DNA from: an uncultured Gammaproteobacteria bacterium
Lineage (GTDB): Bacteria; Pseudomonadota; Gammaproteobacteria; Steroidobacterales; UBA11654
Length of the DNA stretch: 64,000 nt
Assembly (NCBI GenBank): GCA_902553145.1
Contig: CACDKD010000002.1
Coordinates: forward strand, 224,990-288,989
Direction of reading: 5' to 3'
In this document: piece by piece, positions 7,647 to 17,822 of the stretch
How positions within the stretch are numbered: the stretch's first letter is position 1
How the letters are laid out: every line of letters begins with the position of its first letter
The notes under the pieces: generated by a model
What the model was told of the DNA's origin: nothing
Database searches by the model: none
The model's input: the letters and a program-made list of their open reading frames with translations, nothing else
Translations under genes and position numbers: made by a program

Positions 7647-8358
7647 TCTTCAATATCGATTGAACTAAATCAAGATCATCGGGAGTATCTACATCCGGTC
7701 CTGGAATCAACATAGCCTCTTCGATCTTGATTCTCATATTCAATGAATAAGCCCGGAGTTGTTCAAGTTTTTCCTTCTGTTCATCATCGCTTTGAGGAGA
7801 CAAACTGAATTGTCTTAAGCTAGCAACCCTGTATGCATATATTCCAATGTGTCGCCGAAATCCTTTTACATCTTCGTCCTTGTTTATATTTCTTTTGAAC
7901 GAAATTGCTGCATTATTGATTGGGTCGGATAAGACTTTAACAACATTCGGGTCCATGATTTCATTTTCTCTGAGGGGTGCTGAAAGTGTAGCGATGTCAC
8001 ATTCATTCATCATTTGAGCAATTTGGTTGATATTCTCACATGGCATCAAAGGGTTGTCGCCTTGTAAGTTCACTACAATTTCCTCATCGTTCCAATTTCG
8101 TCGTTCGCACACTTCAAATATACGATCGGTTCCCGAATGATGATCTGTGCTCGTCATTTCAACTTTAGCACCGAATGCTTTTGCCACTAATGCAATTTCT
8201 TCGGAGTCTGTTGCAATGAGAACAATTTTAGCAGCACTCTCTATCGCCCTTTGATGAACCCATTCAATCAATGGCTTGCCATTGATCACTGCCAAAGCTT
8301 TCCTTGGTAGCCTTTTCGAGTCTAACCTTGAGGGTATTACGACATTAAATTCATTCAT
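7639..8358 (-). CDS. kdsB: CMP-Kdo synthetase (3-deoxy-manno-octulosonate cytidylyltransferase)
   Basis: KdsB activates Kdo with CTP to CMP-Kdo, the donor for the inner core of lipopolysaccharide. The N-terminal nucleotide-binding signature IPSRLDSKRLPRKAL is intact, and GDNPLMP and the later FKRNINKDEDVKGFRRHIGIYAY (in part) are typical. The 239-residue length is close to the 248 of E. coli. Its start codon abuts the lpxK stop. With kdsA elsewhere in the window and lpxK next door, it shows that the cell makes a Kdo-containing lipid A. Confidence 0.95.
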   Translation of the reverse strand: MNEFNVVIPSRLDSKRLPRKALAVINGKPLIEWVHQRAIESAAKIVLIATDSEEIALVAKAFGAKVEMTSTDHHSGTDRIFEVCERRNWNDEEIVVNLQGDNPLMPCENINQIAQMMNECDIATLSAPLRENEIMDPNVVKVLSDPINNAAISFKRNINKDEDVKGFRRHIGIYAYRVASLRQFSLSPQSDDEQKEKLEQLRAYSLNMRIKIEEAMLIPGPDVDTPDDLDLVQSILKND

Positions 8359-9366
8359 TTAAACAATCTTCATTACCTTATTCAGTATAATTTCCTGATC
8401 TGCTTGATCGATCAATAGATCCGGAATCAATTCCCATGTATCTTTTGGAAAATCATCTTTCGAGTATTTTACCAAGTCTTTAGGCGTTAAAAATAATGTT
8501 CTATTTTCAATCTCATTTATAGTATTCAGATCAATTTTTTCATGATCTTTAACATCAATTGAGTGGATATTAATCCCTTTATTCTTCAAAGACTCTGCTA
8601 AAAATTCAGGATCGCCTATCCCTGCAATCAATGAGACATCTCTATTCAAAAACTCATCTATTGGCCGAATATCTCCGTCGTGAATATTTTTAACTTCTCG
8701 ATTAACGATCTCAAATTCAATCAAATTATCAACGCGCAAGTCCTGATCTAATTTTTTACCATTGACTAAAAGATGATCCAGTGTTTCAAGGCGTTCCAAT
8801 CCTTCTCTGAGAGGTCCTGCCGGAAGCAAATACCTGTTTCCAAAACCCCTGTTGGATGAAACCACAGCAAATTCGATATCTCTCTTGAGCCCATAGTGTT
8901 GAAGTCCATCGTCAGAAAGAATGATGTCGACACCTTTGTCGGATAAAAAATGTGCAGCCAGCGATCTTTTCTTGCAAACACAAACCATTGCATCTGCATG
9001 CCTGGATAGATAGACCGCTTCGTCACCAAAATCTCTTGCATTGCTGTTCTTACCGAGGAGAAATGGTTTTGAGCTCGATTTCTTTCCTTTATAGCCTCTT
9101 GATACAATCCCTACTTTTTTGCCAGATCTGGACAACATATTTGCCAAATATAAAGTGAATGGAGTCTTGCCAGTTCCACCGATATTGAGGTTACCAATTA
9201 TGATCACAGGAATATCGGGCTTGTTGCTTGATAAAAGGCCAAGGTCAAATAATGTCCTTCTTGCATTCATTAGAAAACCATAGAGCTTTGATAAAAGTAT
9301 CAATAAGAACGGAGGTTTCTTATCTTGATACCAAATACTCTCCAATATATTAGTGATTTTAGTCAT
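8359..9366 (-). CDS. lpxK: Tetraacyldisaccharide 4'-kinase
   Basis: LpxK adds the 4'-phosphate to the lipid A disaccharide at the inner membrane. The Walker A motif is GNLNIGGTGKTPFT. An in-frame ATG exists at 9402, but it lies 44 bp inside msbA. The ATG at 9364-9366 gives MTKITNILESIWY, a normal N-terminus (335 residues), and overlaps the msbA stop by 8 bp, as expected for coupled translation, so I chose it. DDGLQHYGLKRDIEFAVV is the conserved central motif. It is co-transcribed with msbA and kdsB. Confidence 0.94.
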   Translation of the reverse strand: MTKITNILESIWYQDKKPPFLLILLSKLYGFLMNARRTLFDLGLLSSNKPDIPVIIIGNLNIGGTGKTPFTLYLANMLSRSGKKVGIVSRGYKGKKSSSKPFLLGKNSNARDFGDEAVYLSRHADAMVCVCKKRSLAAHFLSDKGVDIILSDDGLQHYGLKRDIEFAVVSSNRGFGNRYLLPAGPLREGLERLETLDHLLVNGKKLDQDLRVDNLIEFEIVNREVKNIHDGDIRPIDEFLNRDVSLIAGIGDPEFLAESLKNKGINIHSIDVKDHEKIDLNTINEIENRTLFLTPKDLVKYSKDDFPKDTWELIPDLLIDQADQEIILNKVMKIV

Positions 9367-11092
9367 TGAACTGCATTTTATGCAAAAAAGAGTATTCTCC
9401 ATCTTGATTCAATAACTCTTCATGGGTTCCCTCTTCGACGATTTTTCCGTTTGATAGGACCAAAATTTTGTCTGCATTTTCAATTGTGCTTAGACGATGG
9501 GCAATGACAAAAGTTGTCCTGTTTTCCATCAACCGATCGAAAGCCTTTTGTATAAATTTTTCACTTTCCGAATCAAGTGCAGAGGTTGCCTCGTCGAGAA
9601 TCAGTATTGGGGCATCCTTCAGTAGCGCCCTAGCTATTGCAATTCTTTGTCTCTGCCCTCCTGAAAGTAGAATGCCCTGATCACCAACTTTTGTCTGTAA
9701 GCCATCAGGCAATTCATCGATGAATTCATCGATATGAGAGGCTTGAATTGCATCACTGATATCTTGATTTGAATGTCCGCCATAAACGATATTGTTTTCA
9801 ATCGTGTCATTAAAAAGCGTGACTTCTTGAGTGACTAAACTGATATTCGATCTCAATGATTTGATTGTATAAGACTCTATCGGCAGATCATCGATCTCTA
9901 TAGAACCACTTCCAACGTCATAAAACCTGGGAATAAGATTAACAAGAGTGCTTTTTCCACTGCCGGACTTTCCAACGATTGCAATTGTTTGTCCTGCATT
10001 GATATTTGTGTTGATGTCTTTCAAGGTTTCTTTGTCTTTCCCATAAGCAAAAGTGACATCTTTAAATGAAACAGAACCATTTAATCTCCCAGCATCTTTT
10101 GTGCCTAAATCCAACTCATTGCCTTCGTCCAGAAGTGAAAAGATACTAGAAGCAGCAGCGATGCCTCTCTGAATCATAGCATTGACGTTGGTGAGTCGCT
10201 TCAACGGTGTCATGAGCAAGACCATGGCAGTGATAAATCCACTGAAGTCTCCAACCGACATTGATCCTTTAACCTCATTGAGCGTTGCAACATAAACCAC
10301 GCCTGCAACACCCAGAGATGCGACAAAAATGGTTAATGCGTCGCCAATCGCTTTGGTTCTCAACAACTTCATATTGTGTTGCCTATTGATCTCATTGATT
10401 TCACCAAACTTGTCGCCCTCATCTTCTTGCCCATTAAATATTTTTATGATTCGATGATTCTGAAGTGTTTCTTTGATTGCATGTGTTACATCTCCCATCG
10501 AATCCTGAATCCGCTCACTGTATCTTCTGAAAAGGTTACTAAGAATTTTTACAATGATTGCAATGACTGGAGCCGCTGTAAATATTACTGCGGAAAGCAT
10601 CGGACTGAGATAAACCATATAAATTGTTAAGGCAATTATAGTGAGGCTGTCTCGTATCAACACTGTAAGAACATTGGCAGTGGATTCTGAAACCTGTTCA
10701 ATGTTGAAAATGACTTTAGAAAGTAAGTCTGCATTGGACTTCTGATCTAAGAATGATGTGGGTAAATAAAGAAATTTTTGATAGACGTCTGATCTTATCC
10801 TTCGAATCACATGTCTACTGATCCATGACATGTTGTAAGTGGAAAAGAATCCCGAGAGTCCTCGAACAAAAAAGATTAAGATCACACCGATTGGCAGCAA
10901 CCATTTCAGGTTCACAGATTCAAAAGAGTCAACATTACCGGCAAAACTATCCGTGAGAACCTTTATTAGGAAAGCAAATCCTGTATCAGTGATTGCGAAA
11001 ATTAGCATTGCTAAAGCACCGATTGTAAAAACAATCCAGTATTTCTTGCCGTAATCAAGCAATCTTAAGTATGTTTGTAGTCCATTATTCAT
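9359..11092 (-). CDS. msbA: Lipid A flippase, ABC transporter (permease-ATPase fusion)
   Basis: MsbA flips core-lipid A across the inner membrane. The 577 residues comprise six membrane segments (about 1-320) and a C-terminal ATPase with Walker A GKSGSGKST, signature LSGGQRQRIAIARAL, Walker B ILILDEATSALD and switch His in VIAHRLST. The neighbouring lpxK and kdsB support lipid A as substrate rather than drugs. No Shine-Dalgarno precedes the ATG, and a TATAAT box ends 10 nt upstream, so a leaderless transcript is possible. Confidence 0.95.
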   Translation of the reverse strand: MNNGLQTYLRLLDYGKKYWIVFTIGALAMLIFAITDTGFAFLIKVLTDSFAGNVDSFESVNLKWLLPIGVILIFFVRGLSGFFSTYNMSWISRHVIRRIRSDVYQKFLYLPTSFLDQKSNADLLSKVIFNIEQVSESTANVLTVLIRDSLTIIALTIYMVYLSPMLSAVIFTAAPVIAIIVKILSNLFRRYSERIQDSMGDVTHAIKETLQNHRIIKIFNGQEDEGDKFGEINEINRQHNMKLLRTKAIGDALTIFVASLGVAGVVYVATLNEVKGSMSVGDFSGFITAMVLLMTPLKRLTNVNAMIQRGIAAASSIFSLLDEGNELDLGTKDAGRLNGSVSFKDVTFAYGKDKETLKDINTNINAGQTIAIVGKSGSGKSTLVNLIPRFYDVGSGSIEIDDLPIESYTIKSLRSNISLVTQEVTLFNDTIENNIVYGGHSNQDISDAIQASHIDEFIDELPDGLQTKVGDQGILLSGGQRQRIAIARALLKDAPILILDEATSALDSESEKFIQKAFDRLMENRTTFVIAHRLSTIENADKILVLSNGKIVEEGTHEELLNQDGEYSFLHKMQFND

Positions 11093-11101
11093 AAGAGAGT
11101 C

Positions 11102-11107
11102 ATTATA
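11102..11107 (-). promoter_or_regulatory. Candidate -10 box for msbA
   Basis: A perfect TATAAT on the minus strand lies only 9 nt before the msbA ATG. There is no convincing -35 box at 16-18 nt. If used, transcription would begin within about 3 nt of the start codon. TATAAT is frequent by chance in AT-rich DNA, so confidence is low. Confidence 0.35.
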
Positions 11108-11133
11108 CGTTAAGAAAAAGACCTAAAAGGGCG

Positions 11134-11155
11134 TCATAATATGTTGATATTATGA
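11134..11155. repeat. Perfect 9-bp inverted repeat between lolD and msbA
   Basis: The arms TCATAATAT (11134-11142) and ATATTATGA (11147-11155) are perfect complements around a 4-nt spacer. The repeat sits 7 bp after the lolD stop and 42 bp before the msbA ATG. On the plus strand it is followed by a run of six T, so as an RNA it would resemble a weak terminator against rightward antisense transcription. As DNA it could be a repressor operator for msbA. No T run follows it in the lolD direction. Confidence 0.6.
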
Positions 11156-11161
11156 AGTTTT

Positions 11162-11833
11162 TTATTTTCTGATAAGGGTTCCTCCATCTATTTTATAAAC
11201 CGTCGACATCTTTTCGGCCAACGTTTGATCGTGTGTGACCAGAATCAAGGCAGAGCCAATGGTGTCTCTTAAATCCATGAATTGATTGAATATGTTTAAG
11301 GATGCTTTTGGATCCAGATTTCCTGTTGGCTCATCGGCTAAAATAAATTGGGGCTCTGTAACCAATGCACGTGCTATCGCTACTCTTTGGCACTCTCCTC
11401 CTGAAAGTTCATGGGGTTTATGGTTTAGGCGATGGTCCATTCCAATTTCTTTAAGAATTTCTTCGCTCTTTTTTCCTGATTTTGAGATTGATTGATTCCT
11501 GACCAATAAAGGCATCATCACATTTTCAATCGCAGTGAATTCAGGAATTAGATGGTGAAATTGATAAACGAAACCAAAATATTGATTTCTGAGGGACGCT
11601 TTTCTGCTTTCTTTGGATATGGTTTCATTTTTTCCATCTATACTCACTGAACCGCTTGTGGGAGAATCGAGTAAACCAATGATCTGCAATAACGTGGTTT
11701 TACCGCTGCCTGATGGCCCTGTTATCGCGACTGTTTCGCCAGATTGAATAATGAAATCAACGCCTTTAATAACATCGACGGAAAGATCACCTTTCTCAAA
11801 AGATTTTTGCAGATTATTGACTTCTATTTTCAT
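11162..11833 (-). CDS. lolD: Lipoprotein-releasing ABC transporter ATPase
   Basis: LolD powers extraction of outer-membrane lipoproteins from the inner membrane onto the LolA chaperone. This 223-residue ATPase has Walker [10 protein letters not shown] near residue 40, the LolD/MacB-type segment [18 protein letters not shown] (the FxYQxHxLLPEFTAxENV pattern), signature [15 protein letters not shown], and Walker [13 protein letters not shown]. It overlaps the upstream permease gene by 4 bp (ATGA). It is the third gene of a permease-permease-ATPase operon. Confidence 0.95.
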   Translation of the reverse strand: MKIEVNNLQKSFEKGDLSVDVIKGVDFIIQSGETVAITGPSGSGKTTLLQIIGLLDSPTSGSVSIDGKNETISKESRKASLRNQYFGFVYQFHHLIPEFTAIENVMMPLLVRNQSISKSGKKSEEILKEIGMDHRLNHKPHELSGGECQRVAIARALVTEPQFILADEPTGNLDPKASLNIFNQFMDLRDTIGSALILVTHDQTLAEKMSTVYKIDGGTLIRK

Positions 11834-13092
11834 TTAAATCGTATGTTCTTCATTAGAACTGCTGGATCGGTTTTAATGGCATTGTATGCTGGTATCAAAG
11901 AAGACAATACCGAAAGTATCATGGTAAAGATACCGATTGTAATTACCTCGCCCCAATCAATAACGCTCGGAATTTCTGCAAGATAATAGATCTCAGGCTG
12001 ATAAAGCCTGACCGATGCCATCTCTTCAATCGATGTGACAATCATTGAAAGGTTTTCGCTTATAACCATGGATAATGAAATACCAATCACTAAGCCGATC
12101 ATCCCAAAAGAGATTCCAAGGGCAATGAATATATAAAATATATTTCTTCTTTCAAAGCCCATGGCAATCAAGCTGGCAATGCTTGACCGTTTATCACTGA
12201 TCAACATGCTTTGTGTTGAGATTATATTGAAACAAGCGATTGCAAGTATGGACATCAGGACTAAAAATATGATCTGCCTGGTTAAATCCAGTGATCTAAA
12301 GAAATTAGGATTCTCCGATGACCAATCGCTTAACCAACCTTTGACATTGATTGTTCTCGCGATCTCTTTTATGTTTCTCTTAGAGTTTGAGGGATCGAAG
12401 AAGTCAAAAGCATAACCGGAGACATTGCTGTCCAACTGGAGAAATTTATTAGCATCCATCATATCGACAAGGGCAATGTTTTCATCAATCTCAAAAATGC
12501 CCGAATCAAAGATACCTGTAACAGTAAAGTCTTTCATTCTCGGCATATTGCCAAACGGTAAGATCAATTTTTCGTTGGTTAGAATTCTTAATTTATCACC
12601 AATATCTACGGTTAGTTTCTCAGCGAGATCATTCCCAATAACAATGCTGAATGAGCGATCAAAGAGTTGATTTTCTTGATCGATTAGTACTTTATTAAGC
12701 TTCTCTTCAATTAAATAATTCTGATTTTCATATGCAATTAAACGTATCGGATTGATTGTCTCATTGCTCAAAATCAGAACGTCACTCTCCGAAAAAGCAG
12801 AATAGGATTGAATGCTTGGATTGTTTCCAAAGGATTCAATAAATGATTGATTTGATTGCCCCTCTTCTGCTGTTCTGATGGTTGCGTGAGGTATGAAACT
12901 AAGCATTCTCTCTTTGATCTCGATCTGGAAACCATTCATTACAGACATAACACTTATAATCACACAAACGCCCAGCGAAATTCCAAGAAGGCTCATGAAA
13001 GCAATCCCTGAGGACAATGGACCCCCTCCTCTCGATTTCATCATGGCAATCAATACTTTCAAACTCAAAAATAATTTTGGATATACATTCAT
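11830..13092 (-). CDS. Lipoprotein-releasing system permease, LolC/LolE family (second copy)
   Basis: A 420-residue permease with the family start LKVLIAMMKSRGG, a first membrane helix ending VMSVMNGFQIEI, a large periplasmic domain (about 60-270) and three more helices near the C-terminus of the FtsX type. MNGFxxE is diagnostic of LolC/LolE. It partners LolD and the upstream paralogue (13089-14285). I cannot safely tell LolC from LolE: the gene order here (permease, permease, ATPase) differs from lolC-lolD-lolE of E. coli. It overlaps both neighbours by 4 bp. Confidence 0.9.
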   Translation of the reverse strand: MNVYPKLFLSLKVLIAMMKSRGGGPLSSGIAFMSLLGISLGVCVIISVMSVMNGFQIEIKERMLSFIPHATIRTAEEGQSNQSFIESFGNNPSIQSYSAFSESDVLILSNETINPIRLIAYENQNYLIEEKLNKVLIDQENQLFDRSFSIVIGNDLAEKLTVDIGDKLRILTNEKLILPFGNMPRMKDFTVTGIFDSGIFEIDENIALVDMMDANKFLQLDSNVSGYAFDFFDPSNSKRNIKEIARTINVKGWLSDWSSENPNFFRSLDLTRQIIFLVLMSILAIACFNIISTQSMLISDKRSSIASLIAMGFERRNIFYIFIALGISFGMIGLVIGISLSMVISENLSMIVTSIEEMASVRLYQPEIYYLAEIPSVIDWGEVITIGIFTMILSVLSSLIPAYNAIKTDPAVLMKNIRFK

Positions 13093-14285
13093 GATCGATA
13101 AAGACGCATAAGATCAGGCACAGAATACCCTGAGGTTATTCTGCTTGGAATATAAGAAGCCATCATGCCAATTAAGATTGTCGCAATGCAGATCCAAACA
13201 AACTCAGATAATTTGATTACATATGGCATGGAATCGAGGATATATAAACCCGGTGGGAAAAAGTCAAAATTAAAAACATTTCGACTGATTTCTTCTATAT
13301 ACACCAAGTTATAAAGCACAAGCAAAGACAGAATCAGGCCGAAGACAATCCCTACAATATTTGCGATAAAACCTTGAATCAGAAAGATTTGAGTGACGTC
13401 TTTTTGGTTGTACCCCAAAGATTTTAAGATTGCTATGTCGCCTTTTTTATTCTCTATTGTCATTGAAATCATCACCATGATATTGAAGATCGCAATCAAA
13501 ACAACAAAAAACAATAATCCTGTCATGACAGCCTTTTCAATCAAAATGGCTTTAAAAAGACTTTCATTTAGCTCCATCCAATCTGTGATTTCATATTGAT
13601 AAGAAGCAAGAATCATTTCTATTTCTTTGCTCACGGATTGAACATCAAAAGGATCTTGAAGCCAAAGAATGAGATTATGCTCAGCACCTCTTTCATTGGA
13701 GAGTTTATTAAAACTTTCAAGATCCAAAATAATTTCACTTGAATTTGATATCGAATGATCGCCTGTCTCGATTTGTTTCACCTTATAGGCTCCAGCTTTG
13801 CTCAATGACACTGCATTATTTTCAACTTGTGGAATAGAGATGGAAAGATAGTCTCCATCATCCACATCTAAGGCTGTAGCCAGGCTTGATTGAATCATTA
13901 CTGTATTTGCATCTGATGCGATATCTAATGATTCAGAAGAAGAATAAGATCTAATATCTCCAGCCTGAATCAGCGAATCAGATTCAATAATGCCACTGAT
14001 CTTTGAAAAAGATTCACATTCAATTAAGCCTGAAATATTCAAGTCATTGCATTTGATGTTTTCAGATTGAGTATCGGATGAGCCTTTTAGTATGAGATGC
14101 GGCTCAGATTTAAGTATTTTTTTATAGATTTCTTCCTCAAAACCATTCATGACTGAAAGCACAATCAATATCGATGCCAGTCCAATGGCAATGGCGAGTG
14201 AAGAGATCCAATTGACAATTGGAATATAAGTTCTATCCATCCGGCTGGAAAATAGACGAAGTGCTATGAATAACTTACCTTTCAA
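13089..14285 (-). CDS. Lipoprotein-releasing system permease, LolC/LolE family (first copy)
   Basis: A 398-residue paralogue of the following permease, with IALRLFSSRMDRT at the N-terminus, a helix ending VLSVMNGFEEEI, a serine-rich periplasmic domain (about 60-240) and three C-terminal helices with the FtsX motif GLILSLLVLYNLVY. As first gene of the Lol operon it is divergent from mfd across 102 bp, which should contain promoters for both. Assignment to LolC versus LolE is open. A heterodimer with the second copy is expected from the family. Confidence 0.9.
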   Translation of the reverse strand: MKGKLFIALRLFSSRMDRTYIPIVNWISSLAIAIGLASILIVLSVMNGFEEEIYKKILKSEPHLILKGSSDTQSENIKCNDLNISGLIECESFSKISGIIESDSLIQAGDIRSYSSSESLDIASDANTVMIQSSLATALDVDDGDYLSISIPQVENNAVSLSKAGAYKVKQIETGDHSISNSSEIILDLESFNKLSNERGAEHNLILWLQDPFDVQSVSKEIEMILASYQYEITDWMELNESLFKAILIEKAVMTGLLFFVVLIAIFNIMVMISMTIENKKGDIAILKSLGYNQKDVTQIFLIQGFIANIVGIVFGLILSLLVLYNLVYIEEISRNVFNFDFFPPGLYILDSMPYVIKLSEFVWICIATILIGMMASYIPSRITSGYSVPDLMRLYRS

Positions 14286-14387
14286 TTATTTACTCAAAAA
14301 AAATATACCAATCATAATAATCGGTTATATGCCTAAACACGAAATAATTACTCAACTTTATGGAATAATACAATCCCTCAAACGATC

Positions 14388-17300
14388 ATGATAACTCAAA
14401 CTAAATTACTGATTGAAGAACAACTGAATACTTCAGTTGCAATAAAGAAAATGGGCCAACTTTATGGTTCATCAAAAAATCTAGCGATAGCAGAAATATT
14501 GGATCCAGATGCTCCTTCAGTGATTGTGTGTCCCAACTCAGATTCGGCTCGATCTGTCCTGAGAGATATCCGTTTTTTTTCTGACAATAAGCTTGATATT
14601 GAACTCTTAACCGATTTGGAAATGCTGCCTTACGATCTCAATCCCCCCATCAGAGGTTTAAAAGCATCTCGATCTAAAACTTTTTATAAACTTGCGTGCG
14701 GTCAAACAAGGTTATTAATTCTCAATGCTCAAAACCTTCTATGGAGAATACCCGAACCATCCTTCTTCACAGGAAATGCAAAAGAGCTCAAAACATCGGA
14801 TCAAATCCAGATCGATGACATTCAGGATATTTTTTCAATAAACGGATACGAAAGAGTGAATGTAGTCACATTTCCCGGTGAGTATTCGATCAGAGGATCA
14901 ATCATAGACTTTTACTCCACCATCAATCGATTTGCAGTCAGGATTGATTTAATGGGCGACACAATTGACTCAATGAGACAATTTGATATTGAAACACAGC
15001 TCACAATTGAGCCAATCGAGAGCTGTAGAATCATTCCTGTTGATCTTTTTTCGAAAACTCGAAAAGAAATTGAGTTCTTTAAGATGAGCTTCAGAAACAG
15101 CAATGAAGGCAATCACATGGAATGGCCACTATATCAAAGCATTGATGATGATTACGAAGCCAATGGAGTTTATAACTATTTGCCATACTTTCATAAAAAA
15201 ACAGTTTCATTGCTTGATTACTTTGATGATGAAACAAAATTTATCTGCGTTGGTGACATTGCTGAATCACTAGATGCTTACGAAGAGTTAATTATATCCA
15301 GGCACTCTGATTTCCAAATGGATCAGCAACCGATGATCAGCCCTGATGATTTATTCTTTAAGTCCTCAACTCAAATCGAACGAATTGTGAATGGTAATTA
15401 TTCAACCATTCATGAGAAAAAAGTTATAGAAAAGGATCTTTCTGAAAAAAATTATGATTCTTTGCCTATTTCATTTCTTCTTCAAAATATCGAACAATCG
15501 GAGCTGACAAATATTTATGAGTTCAAAGCCAAGAATAATCTCTCAAAATTATTGCTCTCAATTCCAAACCTTCTAAAAAGAAATGCGCTCATTGAACAAT
15601 TAAAAAATGAAGATATTAATTATTCAGTGATCAATGATTGGAGTGAATTTATAAATAATCAGAGTGAACTATGTATCTGCAAAGAAGACATTGATCAAGG
15701 ATTCATCTTAAAAAACCATTGCCTTGCAGTACTCACCGAGAAAGACATCTATGGTTTCAAACGCAATACAAAAGAAAGAAGACAACTCAGAGATCCAGAA
15801 GCAATTATTCAAAATTTAAAAGATCTAAGAAGTGGATCGTTGATCGTTCATCGAGATTATGGCATTGGAATCTATGATGGACTAAATAAAATGGAGGTTG
15901 ATGGCATTGATTTTGAGTTCATAAGAATCATCTATGCAAATGATGACCTGCTTCAGTTGCCAGTTACTCAACTGGATAAAATCTCTAGATATATTGGGGA
16001 TGCGAGCAATAAGAAAGCCCTTTCCAAACTCGGTACAGACCAGTGGAGCAAAATCAGAACAAAAGCAAAGCAGAAGGCGCACGATGTTGCTGCTGAGCTG
16101 CTCGAACTTTATGCTTTTCGAAGTATAGAAACTGGGAAAATTCAAACTTCTGATACGGAAGATTATCAGAGTTTCGTCTCAGACTTTGAGTATGTGTTGA
16201 CTCATGATCAAGCCAAAACAATCGAAGAAGTGATGAACGATCTCTCTTCCAATAAAAAAATGGATCGTTTGGTTTGTGGTGATGTGGGATTTGGAAAGAC
16301 TGAAGTTGCCATGAGAGCTGCTTTTATTTCTGCAATGAATGGCCATCAAGTTGTAATCATGGTGCCTACAACAATCCTGGCAAATCAACACTTTCAATCA
16401 TTCAGCGAACGATTCTCAAAATGGCCAATCAAAATTGAATTGCTGTCAAGAACGCAATCAACAAAAAAGAAAAAAGGTATATATGATTCCATTCAGTCTG
16501 GTGATTGCGACATTTTAATTGGAACGCATGCGGTATTGTCTGACAAAGTTAAATTCGATAACTTAGGCTTAATCATTGTTGATGAAGAGCACCGCTTTGG
16601 CGTCAGACAGAAAGAGCTCCTACAAAAACTCAAGCATAATGTTGATTTCCTAGCAATGACAGCAACACCGATTCCAAGGACACTCAATATGGCCATTGGG
16701 GACCTGAGAGACATTTCAATGATCATGTCAGCGCCAGAGAGCCGTGTTCCAGTGAAAACATTTGTGACAGAGTGGCACAACAGTATGATCAAGGAAGCCA
16801 TCGTCAGAGAACTGGATAGAGGCGGTCAGATCTTTCTTGTTCACAATAAAATTGAAAACATCAAGAACATTGCTGAAGTCATCCTTGATATCTTTCCAGA
16901 CATTCGATTAGAAATTGCCCATGGTCAGATGAAGGAAGGAGATTTAGAGAAAATCATGATGAGTTTTTATAATCATGATTTTGATCTCCTAATATCAACA
17001 TCAATCATCGAAAGTGGAATTGATATCCCCAATGCAAATACCATCATCATCAATGATGCCAATCTCTTTGGTCTATCGCAACTACATCAAATGAGAGGAC
17101 GGGTTGGTCGCTCATCAAAACAAGCTTATGCTTATCTAATTTCGCCACCAAGAAATAAAATCAGTGACGATGCACAAAAAAGATTGCAGGCAATTGAAGC
17201 GGTTGAAGAACTGGGCATTGGTTTTATGTTAGCCACGCACGATCTAGAAATAAGGGGAGCTGGCGAACTCTTGGGTGAAGCACAGAGTGGGCAAATACAG

Positions 17301-17822
17301 AAAATAGGATTTTCACTCTTCAAGGACATGTTGACCGATGCAGTCAAGGCACTCAGATCGGAAGAAACCATCAATCATGAAGACAAAAAAACTGACATCA
17401 ATATCAATATTCCAGTTTTGATTCCCGAAGAGTTAATCGGTGATGTAAATCTGCGTCTAATCTTTTACAGAAGAATTTCAAATGCTGAAACCAAGAAACA
17501 ACTCGATGAGCTCTCAAATGAGCTTGTGGATCGATTTGGTTACCTGCCTGATTCAACAAAAAATTTACTGGAACTAACGGACCTGAGAAACAAAGCGACA
17601 AGATTAGGCATTGATAAGATCAGATTCAGTAAAGAGTATGGTCGAATTTACTTCAATGAGAACTCCGTGATTGATGTCGATCATATCCTTAAACTCATTA
17701 ATAAAGATGAAGGGTTTAAGCTTTATCCGGATCAGTCCCTCGCATTAAAAGGCGATTTCTCGGATGAAAGCATTAGAAAGCAAAAATTATCTGAAATCAT
17801 TTCTTATTTAGGAGTGCAGTAA
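14388..17822 (+). CDS. mfd: Transcription-repair coupling factor
   Basis: Mfd removes stalled RNA polymerase and recruits UvrA for transcription-coupled repair. The 1144 residues show the UvrB-like N-terminal domain (MLPYDLNPP near 80), the CarD-like polymerase-interacting domain starting near 482 (SLIVHRDYGIGIYDG), and a RecG-type translocase with Walker A CGDVGFGKTEVAMRA near 630, DEEH box near 730 and the TRG region MRGRVGRSSKQAYAY near 902. A C-terminal TRCF domain follows. The last 26 bp overlap convergent nagZ. The neighbouring mfd and nagZ genes are also close together in pseudomonads. Confidence 0.97.
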   Translation: MITQTKLLIEEQLNTSVAIKKMGQLYGSSKNLAIAEILDPDAPSVIVCPNSDSARSVLRDIRFFSDNKLDIELLTDLEMLPYDLNPPIRGLKASRSKTFYKLACGQTRLLILNAQNLLWRIPEPSFFTGNAKELKTSDQIQIDDIQDIFSINGYERVNVVTFPGEYSIRGSIIDFYSTINRFAVRIDLMGDTIDSMRQFDIETQLTIEPIESCRIIPVDLFSKTRKEIEFFKMSFRNSNEGNHMEWPLYQSIDDDYEANGVYNYLPYFHKKTVSLLDYFDDETKFICVGDIAESLDAYEELIISRHSDFQMDQQPMISPDDLFFKSSTQIERIVNGNYSTIHEKKVIEKDLSEKNYDSLPISFLLQNIEQSELTNIYEFKAKNNLSKLLLSIPNLLKRNALIEQLKNEDINYSVINDWSEFINNQSELCICKEDIDQGFILKNHCLAVLTEKDIYGFKRNTKERRQLRDPEAIIQNLKDLRSGSLIVHRDYGIGIYDGLNKMEVDGIDFEFIRIIYANDDLLQLPVTQLDKISRYIGDASNKKALSKLGTDQWSKIRTKAKQKAHDVAAELLELYAFRSIETGKIQTSDTEDYQSFVSDFEYVLTHDQAKTIEEVMNDLSSNKKMDRLVCGDVGFGKTEVAMRAAFISAMNGHQVVIMVPTTILANQHFQSFSERFSKWPIKIELLSRTQSTKKKKGIYDSIQSGDCDILIGTHAVLSDKVKFDNLGLIIVDEEHRFGVRQKELLQKLKHNVDFLAMTATPIPRTLNMAIGDLRDISMIMSAPESRVPVKTFVTEWHNSMIKEAIVRELDRGGQIFLVHNKIENIKNIAEVILDIFPDIRLEIAHGQMKEGDLEKIMMSFYNHDFDLLISTSIIESGIDIPNANTIIINDANLFGLSQLHQMRGRVGRSSKQAYAYLISPPRNKISDDAQKRLQAIEAVEELGIGFMLATHDLEIRGAGELLGEAQSGQIQKIGFSLFKDMLTDAVKALRSEETINHEDKKTDININIPVLIPEELIGDVNLRLIFYRRISNAETKKQLDELSNELVDRFGYLPDSTKNLLELTDLRNKATRLGIDKIRFSKEYGRIYFNENSVIDVDHILKLINKDEGFKLYPDQSLALKGDFSDESIRKQKLSEIISYLGVQ

